This document shows, in pieces, positions 54,001 through 64,000 of a stretch of DNA of 64,000 nt. The notes below the pieces were generated by a model. It did not search any database, had not been told where the DNA came from, and worked only from the letters and a program-made list of their open reading frames with translations. Within the stretch, counting starts at the first letter, position 1. Each line of letters begins with the position of its first letter. The stretch is from NCBI GenBank assembly GCA_964036045.1, contig OZ038388.1:1931501-1995500 (forward strand), read 5' to 3'. Position numbers and translations under genes: made by a program. The DNA is from Eutreptiella sp. 'Long Island Sound 2002' (Eukaryota > Euglenozoa > Euglenophyceae > Eutreptiales > Eutreptiaceae).

Positions 54001-55940
54001 TGGAAGTGGAACCAGGCCAGGGGGAACTACTCCACCTATGAGCAGGAATTGCTCGCGGGTATGCTGGTGCTATCCTCACAAGCACGACTGTTGGGGAGTA
54101 ACCCTGTGGTCTGGCTGTGCGACCAAGAACCGGTCCGCAGTTTCCAGAAGGGTCCCCCACCTGAGAAGGCCAAGCTACGGCGCTGGTGGACCTACCTCAG
54201 TCAACTACGGCTGACGGTACACCATATCCAGGGAGTGAAGAACGAGTGTGCCGACTACATCAGCCGCAACAACTTCGACACCCTGATTGGTGCCCGGTCT
54301 GAAGCGCTGGCTAAGGAGGCGTTCAGCCGTATGGACGTCCACTTGGACCTCAACATGACGATGATACGCCCCCTGGATGGACTCCAACAATCGGAGTACC
54401 TGAAGGAGTTCGGGGATATCTACAAGCGCCTGGAGAAACGCCTTGAACCCCTCCTGGTCAACCAAGACCAGTGGAAGAGGGACAAGAGCTACCTATGGCA
54501 CGAGGACCGCATTGTGGTGCCTAGTGACCGAGTTCCAGCGCTGCTGAAGTGGACCCATGAGTCCAGTGGTCATGTGGGTGCTGACCACACCCTGAGGTTG
54601 TTCAAGCAGTGGTTCCACACTACGTGGACTGACGACCAACTGCGGAAGACCCTCCAGCCTATCGTGGACAAGTGCCCGTGCAGGTCCTGTAAACCAGGGG
54701 ATATCAGGGACAGAGGTCTCTACTCAACCCTGCCCATCCCTCACTGTGCTAACAGTGTTCTATACGTGGACTACACGGAGATGCCGAAGTTCGGGGGCTA
54801 TGACTTCGCCCTCGTGGTAACCTGTGGGTTCAGCAGGTTTACCAGGGTGTTCCCATGTACCAAGCACATTACCGGGGAGGAGATATCAAGATACTCCTGG
54901 AGGAGTGGTTTTGTGTCTATGGGGCGCCCAAGGAGATCAACTCCGATGAGGACGTGCGAGTACGCTCAGATACTGGCTGGTACAAGAGGGTCCTGAGATC
55001 CCTCAATGTCCAGGTGTCTACGGGGATTCCCTACTCTCACACGAGCAACCCCCTATGTGAGCGACAGATCCGTGTCCTGAAGGAGAACGTATGGATATGG
55101 TGCAAAACTGAACGCACCAGAGACTGGGTGAGACTACTCCCCGTCATATCCTTGATGATTAACTCCCAAGAGAGTTCAGCTACTGGGTACTCGCCCCATG
55201 AGCTATTCCTGGGACGCCCGGCATGGTTCCTACATGCCCCCTATCCAGAGGACACCCATTCTTCTGTGGGTGAATGGGTCCAAGAGCAGCAAGCGAAGGT
55301 GGACAAGGCCAAGGCTATGCTCCAGAGAGTGAGGGAGCGTCAGTGGAACAAGAAGAACAAGCACCGAGTACCGGCCACCTACCAAGAGGGGGACTGGGTG
55401 CTGGTGCACCACAGCCGACTACCCGCTTGGCCACGCTCTACCAGCGATGACCCATACTTCGGACCGTACAAGATCCTATCAGTGGATGGACACCGTATCA
55501 CCGTGCGGTGTTCTCCCCGTCTAGGGGGGACCCTGGTGTGCGCTGCTCAACACCTGAAGCGCTACTATGATCCTGAAGATCTCCGTGGGGAGGACTGGGA
55601 GCTGAACGACGAGGAAATTGCCGCTCTGGACCTACAAGGGGCAGCCAGCCCTATGGAAGTTGAAGGTGATCTCCCCGACATGAACGCCGAGGAGATGGCT
55701 AAGGAGGGCTTCTACCTGGTGAAGTCTGTCCTACGCCACCGCTATCGCCAGGGTTGGCGCTTCCTCACCCTCTGGGAAGGGTTTGGAGTCGAAGAGGCCA
55801 CCTGGGAGCCCTTCTCTGCATTTGTTCTACCTGAGGGACGCCTAAACTCAGTTCTGGTTGACTACTTGTCCCAGAACAACCTTGGTGAGTTGCTGAGGCT
55901 CGCTGAGACGCTTGCCTCCAAGACTAAAGCTAGGGACTGA
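51010..55940 (+). pseudogene. pol: A2 Pol: protease, MTase-like, RT, RNase H, integrase, chromodomain (one frameshift)
   Basis: Residues are counted from 51040. Protease: LDTG at 17-20, flap-like VLGTDF near 85-90. Methyltransferase-like segment: VELFAS (173-178), AYGNPRFSEL (206-215), MVLCSPDW (229-236). RT: VVDYGELN, MDKRSGFWQV (Asp 702), HIDDVCLG (778-779). RNase H: IDASN (Asp 930), YEQEL (about 1001), with a long insert between them. Integrase: HESSGH (1173 on), CPCRSC, then VDYTEMP (Asp 1244). Near 54883 one base present in A1 is missing, so the reading frame ends at 54996 and the rest (SDEDVR, CERQ, then GPY-like and chromodomain with EEATWEPFSAF) lies in the frame that ends at 55940. 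Apart from this it looks functional. Confidence 0.93.
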
Positions 55941-56976
55941 ACCTTACCCTTACCTGCCAAAGCGTATGTGTGAGTGTGCTATTCCTAAGGTCCTGAGAGC
56001 AAGCCGCAGAAGTGGTGTCCTAATTATACCCAAGTCTGCGCCCTTGCTAAACCTGGAGGGTTGGCTTATTGATGCCACGGGGTACGCCCCGGGTCTCCCC
56101 TCCCCTAAGCGCCCAATTTCTGTGCTGGCGCAAAACCTTTGGGGAATACCCAGCGTACTAATCCAGGTATTGTTTTCCCTACCTATCTGTCTACTACAGG
56201 GAGGGGTGGCCAAAAGCTATGAAGGCATGAAGACGCCGTTTTGCTATGTGGCCAAAACACTGACCTAACCACTGCCACAGCCCACCAACCCTGCTAAAAT
56301 TGCAGGAAACGGGTGGGACAGTGACACACGCACTACAGGTCCTACACACCCTACAGTGCCACCATCCTGGTGGGCGAGCACTGGTGCAACTGGCTCAAGC
56401 CCCCACTCAGGACTACCACTCCTGCACGCACACTCTACTAGGCGTTGCGAAGGCAAAGGTGTCGTGGGTCCTAGCGACCCTCCTGTGAAATGACAAGAGA
56501 ACACAGCGCTGCTAAGCAACTGTGGCCTAACAGGGGACGCCACAACGCGTTTCCCCTGCTAGGGCTTGGAGGAAAGAGGTGCCCTTGCGTGCACGGCGCA
56601 GATGTCGATGAAGTCGGACTCCCTGCTCTGCCACAGGCAGAGGCGGAGTTACTTGTTTGTGTGATCTGCGCCCTTGTTTAGCAGGGCATAAAAAAAAATG
56701 CTGCTGCACCAATCACCCTACCTGCCCACCTGTAAAACAAAGGCAAATGAAAGGGCGTTTGCGGCGGAGGAACCAAGCCACACTCCAGGTATTATACGCT
56801 TCTCAGTGTGACCTATAATACACTGTCCGCAAACACGCGGGAGGACCAGCTACCCTTGTCAAGCAAGCAAGCTTTAAGGGACTCCTCAGGTTCTCTTAAA
56901 GAACGTACCGAGGAGCCCCTGGGTAGCCTAAACAAGGTTTACCGTGCGCACTTCGCGTGGCCTGCCCTTTAATGCG
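55941..56976 (+). other. 3' untranslated region of A2
   Basis: About 1 kb, alignable with A1 27071-28082. A purine tract GGAGGAAAGAGG followed by TG at about 56567-56580 is the best candidate polypurine tract. No coding region is seen; short frames differ between A1 and A2. Confidence 0.55.
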
Positions 56977-58976
56977 TGTGTGCATGCGCGAGTATGCACG
57001 ACCCACTTGGGCAAACCTGCCCATCTGAGCGTCAATCACGAACTCCACCAGGGGTTGGCCCCGCCTGGGCTTACTCACCTTACCTACCGCTGGGAGAGAG
57101 AGCAAGTGAGGGGCGCACGCGAAGAACGTTGCTATGCACTTGTGTGTATGTCTAATCACCCTGATCTGACCGCTAATCATCTGCAATCTTTCTAATCAAT
57201 CCCTCTATCGCGTTCTATCTTTGTTAGCGCTGCTACAAGGCTCGTTCACGGAGACACGAGACGAGCAATGTGTATGCGGCATACGAGACGAGCATACCTG
57301 TAGTTTATACCTGATTCATTGAAGTCTTTTCGTTCATTTTCGAATTCTTGAATTTTTGAAGCTTCTATTAGTGTGGGTGGAATCTGTATGTTTATTTATT
57401 AATGTGTGTCTCGTCATTTTCAAGACTACGTGAGACATACGTTTATAATTCCATTATTTCTCCATTTTCTGGAGCTTCGCAAGGAGCCGCTCCTGCGCGC
57501 CGCCATTTTATGCGCATGAATTTCTGGATTTAAAAAATCCAGAGATGACTATAATTTCTATAAAAGTGTGCTTCTGATGCACAATTGGATTCTGCTCAGG
57601 CGTGTTGTTTCAGAAAAATTCTAGGCCGTCATTTGACGGATTTTGGTGTCGTCGCTTCGTTTTTGCGTGGATTCGTCCATAATTCTCCCATTCGTGCCTC
57701 TGCAGATACCCACGCGCAGCCTCGCTGAGTAGGCCGTGTTCGGGCCGAAACGCAGGTGCCTGGAGAGACTGAGCAGAACCAAGACCCCACCAAGGGGCAA
57801 ATTAATTTTTCTCACGACTCCCTTCGCCCTAAGACAGGTCACAGGTCGCCAGCAGGTTTACGAGAACCCATGCGAGTGTGTATAATGTGTCTTGCGTTGG
57901 GTTTGTGTCGACGCTGCGTCTTGGAGGGAGGGATGCATATGCACATGTTTGGCATGCTCCCATACTAACCCAACCAAGCCACAGGAGCCCCGGCAGCGCC
58001 ATGAGCGCTGAGTCTTCTGTAGGAAATGTTACATACAGAGCAGCAAAAGAGCGCCAGCCATGGTGAGCGCTCATTTTTCAGTGTGAGGGAAACTGTACGT
58101 ATTTTAAAGTAGATGTGGAAACCAAGGAAAGGCCATGAAAAATTCCCTTTTTCCTAAACTGCGACAGTGGTGGCCACCACAGCACAAGGGGGGAGTAAGA
58201 AAAAGTGCTTTTCCATTGCTTTGAGGCATACTCTAGTTGTATTAGAGATGCACTGAGCATCCATGCATTTTTATCTTAGTATTGGTCCAACCAAAAGTGG
58301 TGATAACACATTTTGACCTATGGAACCAAACACCCAATCAGGATATGGAGTGGACCCCTTAATCCCCTTTCAATGTGAGCCAAATCATCTTTTCCTGAGT
58401 TGACTGAGAACTGACATATCCAAAGTAGAGCCTATGAATTTATCTATGTTTTTCCCTGAATACTTATCTGCCCTAGTGGTATGCACCCTAGGGGGCTAGG
58501 CACCTCTTTTTGAGAGGTCCTGGGTTCAATTCCTGGTCAGCCTAGCTAAGTAGGAAGATCCCATGTGACATGGCAGGGACCTCATCGCCACATGCCCTGC
58601 CACATCAGCACATATGGGACCCAAAACAAAGAGTGCACATCTCCTGAGATGGCACTATGGAGATAGAGTGACCTTGGGGCAGTTTTCCAACTCTTTTCCA
58701 AAACATTTCAGCTATCTTTGTGAATATGCATTAATTTGTGACCTGAGTTGCAGTTTCTGTGAATATCTAATCATCTTTCACTGTTTACACTGCAGCCCTT
58801 CATGCTTTGATCCTGAATTCTCTTCTCCTTGCATACTTCTGGCTTGGGTTATCCTGGATTGACTCTATTGACTCTATTTCTGCAAACAAAAGGTTTTCAT
58901 CATCCAAAACAAGCAGCAGGAAACCCTACAGCAACAGCAAGCAGCAGGAGAAGCAAAAACACAGTGCTGAAACCAC
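56977..58976 (+). repeat. 3' LTR of A2 (left end approximate)
   Basis: The right 0.8 kb is nearly identical to 47617-48412. The left 1.2 kb aligns with 28083-29325 and 43874-45128. It lacks the last 20 or so bases before the expected LTR end, where GC-rich DNA begins at 58977. Confidence 0.7.
58464..58549 (+). other. tRNA-like module in family-A LTR (copy 4)
   Basis: Identical in its stems to copy 3 at 47888, as expected of the LTR pair of A2. Confidence 0.5.
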
Positions 58977-59690
58977 GGAGAAAACAAGATGAGGAGAACG
59001 CCAAGGTGACGCAGCGATGCACACAAGTGGACGAGGACGGGGGGATGAGGTGGAGCAGTCAAGGGGACGAGGCCGAGGAGAAGCAGCGGAGCAGCGACGA
59101 GGAGGAGCCCGAGGAGATGCAGAGTAGGGGTGACCAAGACGAGGCCGTGCACAAGCAGCCAAGAGCAGACGAAGACAAGTAGTGCCCAGGACTGGATCAT
59201 CCGGGGCAAAACAAGAACGAGCGGCCGGAGTGAAACGACCACAAAAAGCGGAGGAAGGAGTCACGACGCCCCGGACTGGAACATCCGGGGCAGAACAAGC
59301 AGCAGGGGCCACCAGCCCCCGGACTGGAACATCTGAGGACAAGTGGCGGCCAGACGCCCCGGAGGGGCGCATACGGGACGGAACAAGGAGCAGGGGCAGC
59401 CGCCCCCCGGACTGGAACATCCAAGGACAAGCGGCGGCCGATCGCCACGGACGGAAACGTCGGCCACGGAGAGCAAGAGAAGCGGCCACGAGGGCAAGGT
59501 AGTGGAGATGCAGCGCAGCGGAGTGGAGGACGAGGCCGAGGAGAAGCAGAGAAACCAAGATAAGGACAAGGCCCAGGAGATGCAGCGATGCACACAAGTG
59601 GACGAGGACGCGGGGATGAGGTGGAGCAGCCAAGGGGACGAGGCCGAGGAGAAGCAGAGGAGCAGCAAAGAGGAGGAGCCAGTAAGAAAA
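58977..59690. repeat. G4: GC-rich repeat block between two family-A LTR parts
   Basis: A segment of about 110 bases (gcgatgcacacaagtgg and on) occurs at 59012 and again at 59584. Between the two copies lie five versions of a motif with inverted ends, CCCCGGA-ctggaaca-TCCGGGG (clearest at 59269-59290). The plus strand can be read as acidic repeats such as QGDEAEEKQRSS, but the two copies are in different frames relative to the block. It is related to the right end of G3. Confidence 0.6.
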
Positions 59691-60484
59691 AGTGCGTTTC
59701 CAATGCCTTGAGGCATACTCTAGTTGTATTAGAGATACATTAAGCACTCTAGCATTTTTATCTTAGTATTGGCCTAACCAAAATGGGTGAAAACACATTT
59801 TGACTTATGGAACCAAACACTAAATCAGGATATGGAGTGGACCCCTTAATCCCCTATCAATGTGCTGCTATTCATCTTTTCCAGAGTTGACGGAGAACTG
59901 ACATATCCAGGGCAGAACCTATGAATTTATCTATGTTTTCTCATGAATTCTTAGCTATCCTAGTGGTATGCACCCTAGGGGGCTGGGGCACCTCTTTTTG
60001 AGAGGTCCTGGGTTCAATTACCAGTCAGCCTAGCTAAGTAGGAAGAACCCATGTGACATGGCACTGACCGTGGCAGTGACCTCATCGCCACATGCCATGC
60101 CAGCTCAGCATATATGGGACCCAAAACAAAGAGTGCACATCTCCTGAGATGGCACTATGGAGATTGAGTGACTATGAGGCAGTTTTCCAACACCTTTCCC
60201 AAAGCATTTCAACTATCTTTGTGAATATGCGATCCGATTTGCCTTGAGGTGCAGTTTCTGTGAATATGCTTACATCTTTCACTGTTTACACTGCAGCCCT
60301 TCATGCTTTGATCCTGATTCTCTGCTACTTGATTATCTCTGGCTTGGGTTATCCTGGATTGGTTGTATTTCAGCAAACCAAACATTTTCCTCATCAAAAA
60401 CAAGCAGCAGGAAACCCTACACCAGCAGCAAGCAGCAGGTGAGGCACAACAAACACACAGTGTTGAAATCACTATAAAACGTTC
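59691..60484 (+). repeat. A3 LTR, inner part
   Basis: It aligns with 47617-48412, starting at the same AGTAAGAAAAAG junction and preceded by GC-rich DNA in the same way. It is followed by the PBS TGGTAGCAAGAGGCAG at 60485-60500. Confidence 0.75.
59951..60037 (+). other. tRNA-like module in family-A LTR (copy 5)
   Basis: The acceptor-like and anticodon-like stems are intact. The T-arm is reduced to CTGG/CCAG with a longer loop. Confidence 0.55.
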
Positions 60485-60500
60485 TGGTAGCAAGAGGCAG
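60485..60500 (+). other. Primer-binding site of A3
   Basis: Same 16 bases as in A2, directly after the LTR. Confidence 0.75.
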
Positions 60501-60586
60501 ACTGTCTCTGCGTACCGGCAGCAACCCCGTGCCGTACATCCAGTGCGCCGAGATCAGTCATATATAAGCAAGAAGGGCAAACGAAT

Positions 60587-61594
60587 ATGGACACCAAGAA
60601 AGAGGACACCGACGTGGAGACGGCGCCTGAGGCACCAGCAATGCCAGCACCTGGTGAACCTGGACCTGGACCTAGCACTGTACCTTCGGGGCCCTTACAT
60701 GGGCCAGTGGACGAGGCGGAGGATTCGATGGAAGGACTTCAGTCGGCCTTCCGGGCCCTCTCAGTCGAGGGAGTGGACACCCATCCTGTGAAGAGAAAGA
60801 GAGAGAGCGAGAAGGATGCTGGAGAAAGCATAGCAGACGAAGGAGCACACCAAGGGCACGACCCGACGAATGAACCTCCCTTCGAAGGCGCACCAAGCGC
60901 TTTTGGCCTCCAGGCATCACCCTCTCCCATAACCACCACACTCCCAACTCCAGACCCAGCCGCTGCAACATCCACACCCATAACCAACCCGCCTATGGCT
61001 GAGGGCACAGGCTTTACTGGTATGCCTACCTACCCTGCCTATGGTGTGAACCCACCTACCACTGCGTTTCCTGAGGCAACTACTACCAGTGAGCCGGTGA
61101 CCTCCAGTTCTGCGCCGCGATGGTATGCGGCTGACTATCACCATCCTCTACCCGCTACGGGAGCCTATGTGGATGTTCCTGGGTATGCAACCTTGAGTGG
61201 GTTGAGGAGAGAACCTGAGTCATGCGGGAGCAGGAGTAGAGGATCGGGGAGATCCTCCAACAGGTCCCTGACGCAGTCGGAGATCAACGAGGTGCTCCGA
61301 GGAGCCACCTCTAAAATTGTTGGCGACCTCACTCAAGATATTCGAGAGAAACTGGAGCCCCTGATACTGCCCCAAGCGTCACCGACCACGGTGGGAATGT
61401 CACCCCATCGAGTACAGGCCAACCATCTGGTGGCAGGGCTGACAAACACCCTGGGGAGCCTGATGAGCCGACCGATGCCGACCCCTGCAGCAATACCTAG
61501 AAGCCCTTTCGTGCCGAGGACGGCCCAGCCGCCCTACAGTAACGTGGGGAATTCTACGAGAGCCGAGCTGGATAAATTGGACCGAAGAAAATGA
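60587..61594 (+). pseudogene. gag: A3 gag, truncated after the N-terminal region
   Basis: It shares the start, KRKRESEKDAGE, APRWYAADY, SNRSLTQSEINEVLRGAT and RTAQPPYS landmarks with A2 gag; only one PGYA unit is present where A2 has three. Homology ends near 61576 (NSTRAELDKL). The last residues before the stop at 61594 come from foreign DNA. The capsid core and zinc knuckle are missing. Confidence 0.88.
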
Positions 61595-61960
61595 CGCACC
61601 AAAAGAAAAAATAAACACAGAAATCGTTTTTACTGACCTCAAATCCCCCCCATGAATTTTTTACGCCGCTGTTTGGCGAGGTCAGCAGAGAAATCCACAC
61701 AACCAGACCACAACGAGAACAGAGGGGAGAAACAGACAAGACACTGCAACCCGTGCGTGCCCCAAAACACCTAGCAAAGTGCGTGTCGTAAGACTAGTCC
61801 AATGGAGCGTGGACACGAAGAGCAACGACGAAGAAGACAAAAGGTATGTTCCGACGCGGCGAGGTATGGAGCCGCCGAAAGAAGGCCGCGCCCCAAACAA
61901 CTACCAAACCAAAGCAGCACGGGGACAACGCGGAGAAGGTTAAAGTGAAGACCTCGTGAC
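61577..61960. other. Unidentified insert after A3 gag
   Basis: No gene is seen. An inverted pair GACCTC/GAGGTC (about 61635 and 61678) frames a 40-base stretch close to the junction. It may be part of another mobile element. Confidence 0.35.
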
Positions 61961-62660
61961 TCAACTACGGGTACGGCACGGATAAACATGGTAAACAAAC
62001 ACAAGTAAAAGCGCTTACTCTTGGGCGCCGCCAAAACCAAAGAGTGGAGTCACGAAATGAAAAGACGAACTCAAGACTAGACTAGACTAGGGTGCGGCAA
62101 GGACAAACAAAGTAAACGCCAAACAAACACAAGTAAATGCGCTTGCTCTTGGGCGTCGCCAAAACCAATGACTGGAGTCACCGAATATAAAGCATAGCAC
62201 GCTAACAACCGAAGGAGCCTCTCCTCTCCCCTTGTCTATTTAGGCCACATGGTGCCTACCTTGAACACGGAGCCAACCGACATGACCAACACCACGGAGC
62301 GGAGCAAACACCGGACATGACGAAGAACCGACGAAACAACACGCCGCTAAACAACACGCGGCAACGACACAACACCAAAGAAACACGAGAACACCGCGGA
62401 AAACGACTAAAGGACGAGTACAATGCCACGCTACGACACCGGCAAGCAGGCACAAGGCAAACAAACACCAAACAACCACACATGAAAGCGCATGCACGGG
62501 GGTGCCGCCAACAATCAAAGAGTGAAAACGCCAAGTGTAAAGTGTAACACATTAACTACCGGTGCAACCTCTCGATCCCATATCCATGGCCAACATACCA
62601 AATGGTATGGCACGCCCCGCGGAGCCAACCGAAGTGAACGGCATCACGAAATGGAGCACG
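61961..62660. repeat. Tandem repeat of about 128 bp with a diverged third copy
   Basis: The landmarks aaacaaacac (61993, 62121) and tggagtca (62045, 62173) give a period of 128. A diverged third unit starts near 62458. The phrase cggagccaaccga recurs near 62268 and 62620, suggesting a higher-order period of about 345-350. Confidence 0.6.
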
Positions 62661-64000
62661 CGCCGAACATGGTGGAGACCCAATGGCACAACACGCCGTG
62701 AGCCAACGCACGGCAACAAGACATGACGCTGGGTATCACGAACACACATACACGGCTCAAACCACCGTACAACGCCACACAACAACGCAACAACACCATG
62801 TACCGAGACGAAACACATACCCAAACACCACACAGCACCGATCACAACAACACAACGCGGCACAACAAAAAACCACAACGAACACGCCACCACAAAAAAC
62901 GCGGGAAAACCGCTACAAACCACGCCACAGGACATCACCCAGCGGAGCTACATGGCACCACAATGGAGCTACGTAGCGCAACCAACAAGACAAAACCACA
63001 ACACCACGCAACGCCAAGACACAACAAACGACAACAAACCCGACAACACGGAACACAACACCACAACCAACGGCAAAACAACGGTGCGCAACACAACGTG
63101 TTATACAACGCAACCAACCGACAAACAACAACACACAACATCGAACAACGGTACCTGACTCCACACACCAACGTCCAACCCAACGCACCAAAACACAACG
63201 CGACAACACAGCACACCACAACGCAACGCACGCCAAGACACATAACGCAACAAGACGAAAACCCAACACCAAAACAACCCCAACGCGACACGCGAAAACG
63301 GACACCACGAAACACACAACCCAATACGCGCACGCAACGACACACGGCACAACAGAGCAACGCAAAGGTGGGCGCAACACGGGGAACCCACCTGGAACCA
63401 ACACAAAACACGATGCGCAACCACGCACCACAACCGCACACTACTACACACAACGTCAACACCACCACCAACAACAACCGGACACAACCATATACCAACA
63501 CCACGACATCACCCGGCACAGCGCAACACACTGTGACGCGCCACACAATACCACGGCAACACGCGGTACCGTACCACAAGACGGCGGTCGACAAACACCG
63601 GCGTTACCCAACAACGGCACACAACACGCGACACCACAACCCAACGGCAGCCACACGACACCACACAACACAGTGCAGTGCGACACAATGCGACCAACAA
63701 CAAAAACAACATAAACCGCGGCATGGCACAGCCAGCGCCCGGCACTGCAGGACACCACCTAACGCGACACAACAAAACAGCACAGCACACACTACGACAC
63801 GACGCAACGCCACGACCACACTACGCCGCTCAACCCAACGCCGGCCAACACGGCGCGACAAGGCAACACGAATACGCAACGCCGCGCCACAAACCACAAT
63901 AAAAAAGGCCGCGACCCGACGTGACCTGACCCCACATCTTATGTGCCGCAGCACCTCCACATGGCTGCTGCTGACCGACGATAAAGAGTGCCATTTGTAC
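62661..64000. other. AC-rich, strand-asymmetric low-complexity DNA
   Basis: The plus strand is dominated by A and C (acaacacaac-type words) with few T. All long frames, such as Cys/Val-rich ones on the minus strand, follow from composition. I see no gene. The bias is the reverse complement of that in G2 at 40.6-41.5 kb. Confidence 0.6.

Larger units (their letters stand above)
47617..58976 (+). mobile_element. A2: nearly intact Ty3/gypsy chromodomain LTR retrotransposon
   Basis: The plus-strand order is LTR part, PBS, gag, pol and 3' UTR, then LTR. Gag and pol are uninterrupted except for the gag stop and one missing base in integrase (near 54883). Protein order is Gag with zinc knuckle, protease, methyltransferase-like segment, RT, RNase H, integrase, chromodomain. 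A1 is an older relative of the same family. No target duplication could be defined because both outer LTR boundaries adjoin other family-A or GC-rich DNA. Confidence 0.9.
59691..61576 (+). mobile_element. A3: truncated family-A element (LTR part and gag start)
   Basis: It consists of the inner LTR part, PBS and the first 330 codons of gag, ending where unrelated AC-rich DNA begins. It lies directly downstream of A2 in the same orientation, so A2 and A3 form a head-to-tail pair. The LTR part is more diverged from both A2 LTR parts than these are from each other. Confidence 0.8.

Noticed and set aside
1-64000. A spliced-leader or other lineage-specific signature to fix the organism
   Set aside because: I looked for a dinoflagellate spliced-leader-like sequence and for long telomere arrays and found none, so the taxon stays uncertain.

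Overview
This window looks like a repeat-packed stretch of a eukaryotic nuclear genome. I find no convincing intact host gene. There are no bacterial operons, rRNA genes, canonical tRNA genes or CRISPR arrays. Nearly everything that can be identified is retroelement DNA, inserted layer within layer. The polyproteins resemble Ty3/gypsy chromodomain elements that I remember from algal and protist genomes, especially dinoflagellates. That assignment rests on memory and is not checked. The primer-binding sites match the 3' end of an initiator tRNA-Met of the animal type.

Family A (plus strand). A1 is an old copy: pol at 5152-7609 and 26373-27070, then 3' UTR and LTR to 30105. A2 is a young, nearly intact copy: 5' LTR part 47617-48412, PBS 48413, gag 48514-51009, pol 51010-55940, 3' LTR to 58976. 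A3 is a truncated neighbour: LTR 59691-60484, gag 60587-61576. A2 keeps gag and pol in one frame, separated by a single UGA in a UGA-CGG context with a hairpin downstream. One deleted base breaks its integrase.

Family E (minus strand, LTRs of about 2.4 kb). E1 (1122-5151, truncated) and E2 (7610-26368, complete ends, equal 2366-bp LTRs, TCTC target duplication, PPT and PBS) are both inserted in the pol gene of A1. A solo E LTR (33631-36056) lies in a GC-rich element with a GGAGG duplication. E2 has gag, protease, a methyltransferase-like segment, RT, RNase H, integrase and chromodomain, broken by frameshifts, stops and a 5.5-kb insertion.

Family G is a set of very GC-rich elements without any visible reverse transcriptase. 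G1 (17698-23234) sits in E2 gag between perfect 57-bp direct repeats. G2 (33284-42156) sits between 16-bp repeats. Both share a TTTGAGG-type tail and a conserved hairpin, as expected of LINE-like retroposition. One unit of G1 has become a 14-copy, 209-bp satellite in G2. Related GC-rich blocks at 46.06-47.62 kb and 58.98-59.69 kb sit between partial family-A LTRs.

Other regions. 1-1121 is unidentified and may be another LTR. 30163-31791 is one long reading frame with only two stops. 31.8-33.3 kb and 42.2-43.9 kb are the old insertion site of G2 and hold no recognised gene. 61.6-64 kb is AC-rich, strand-asymmetric repeat DNA. The likely order of events is A1, then E1 and E2 into it, then G1 into E2; separately G2, then the solo E LTR into G2.
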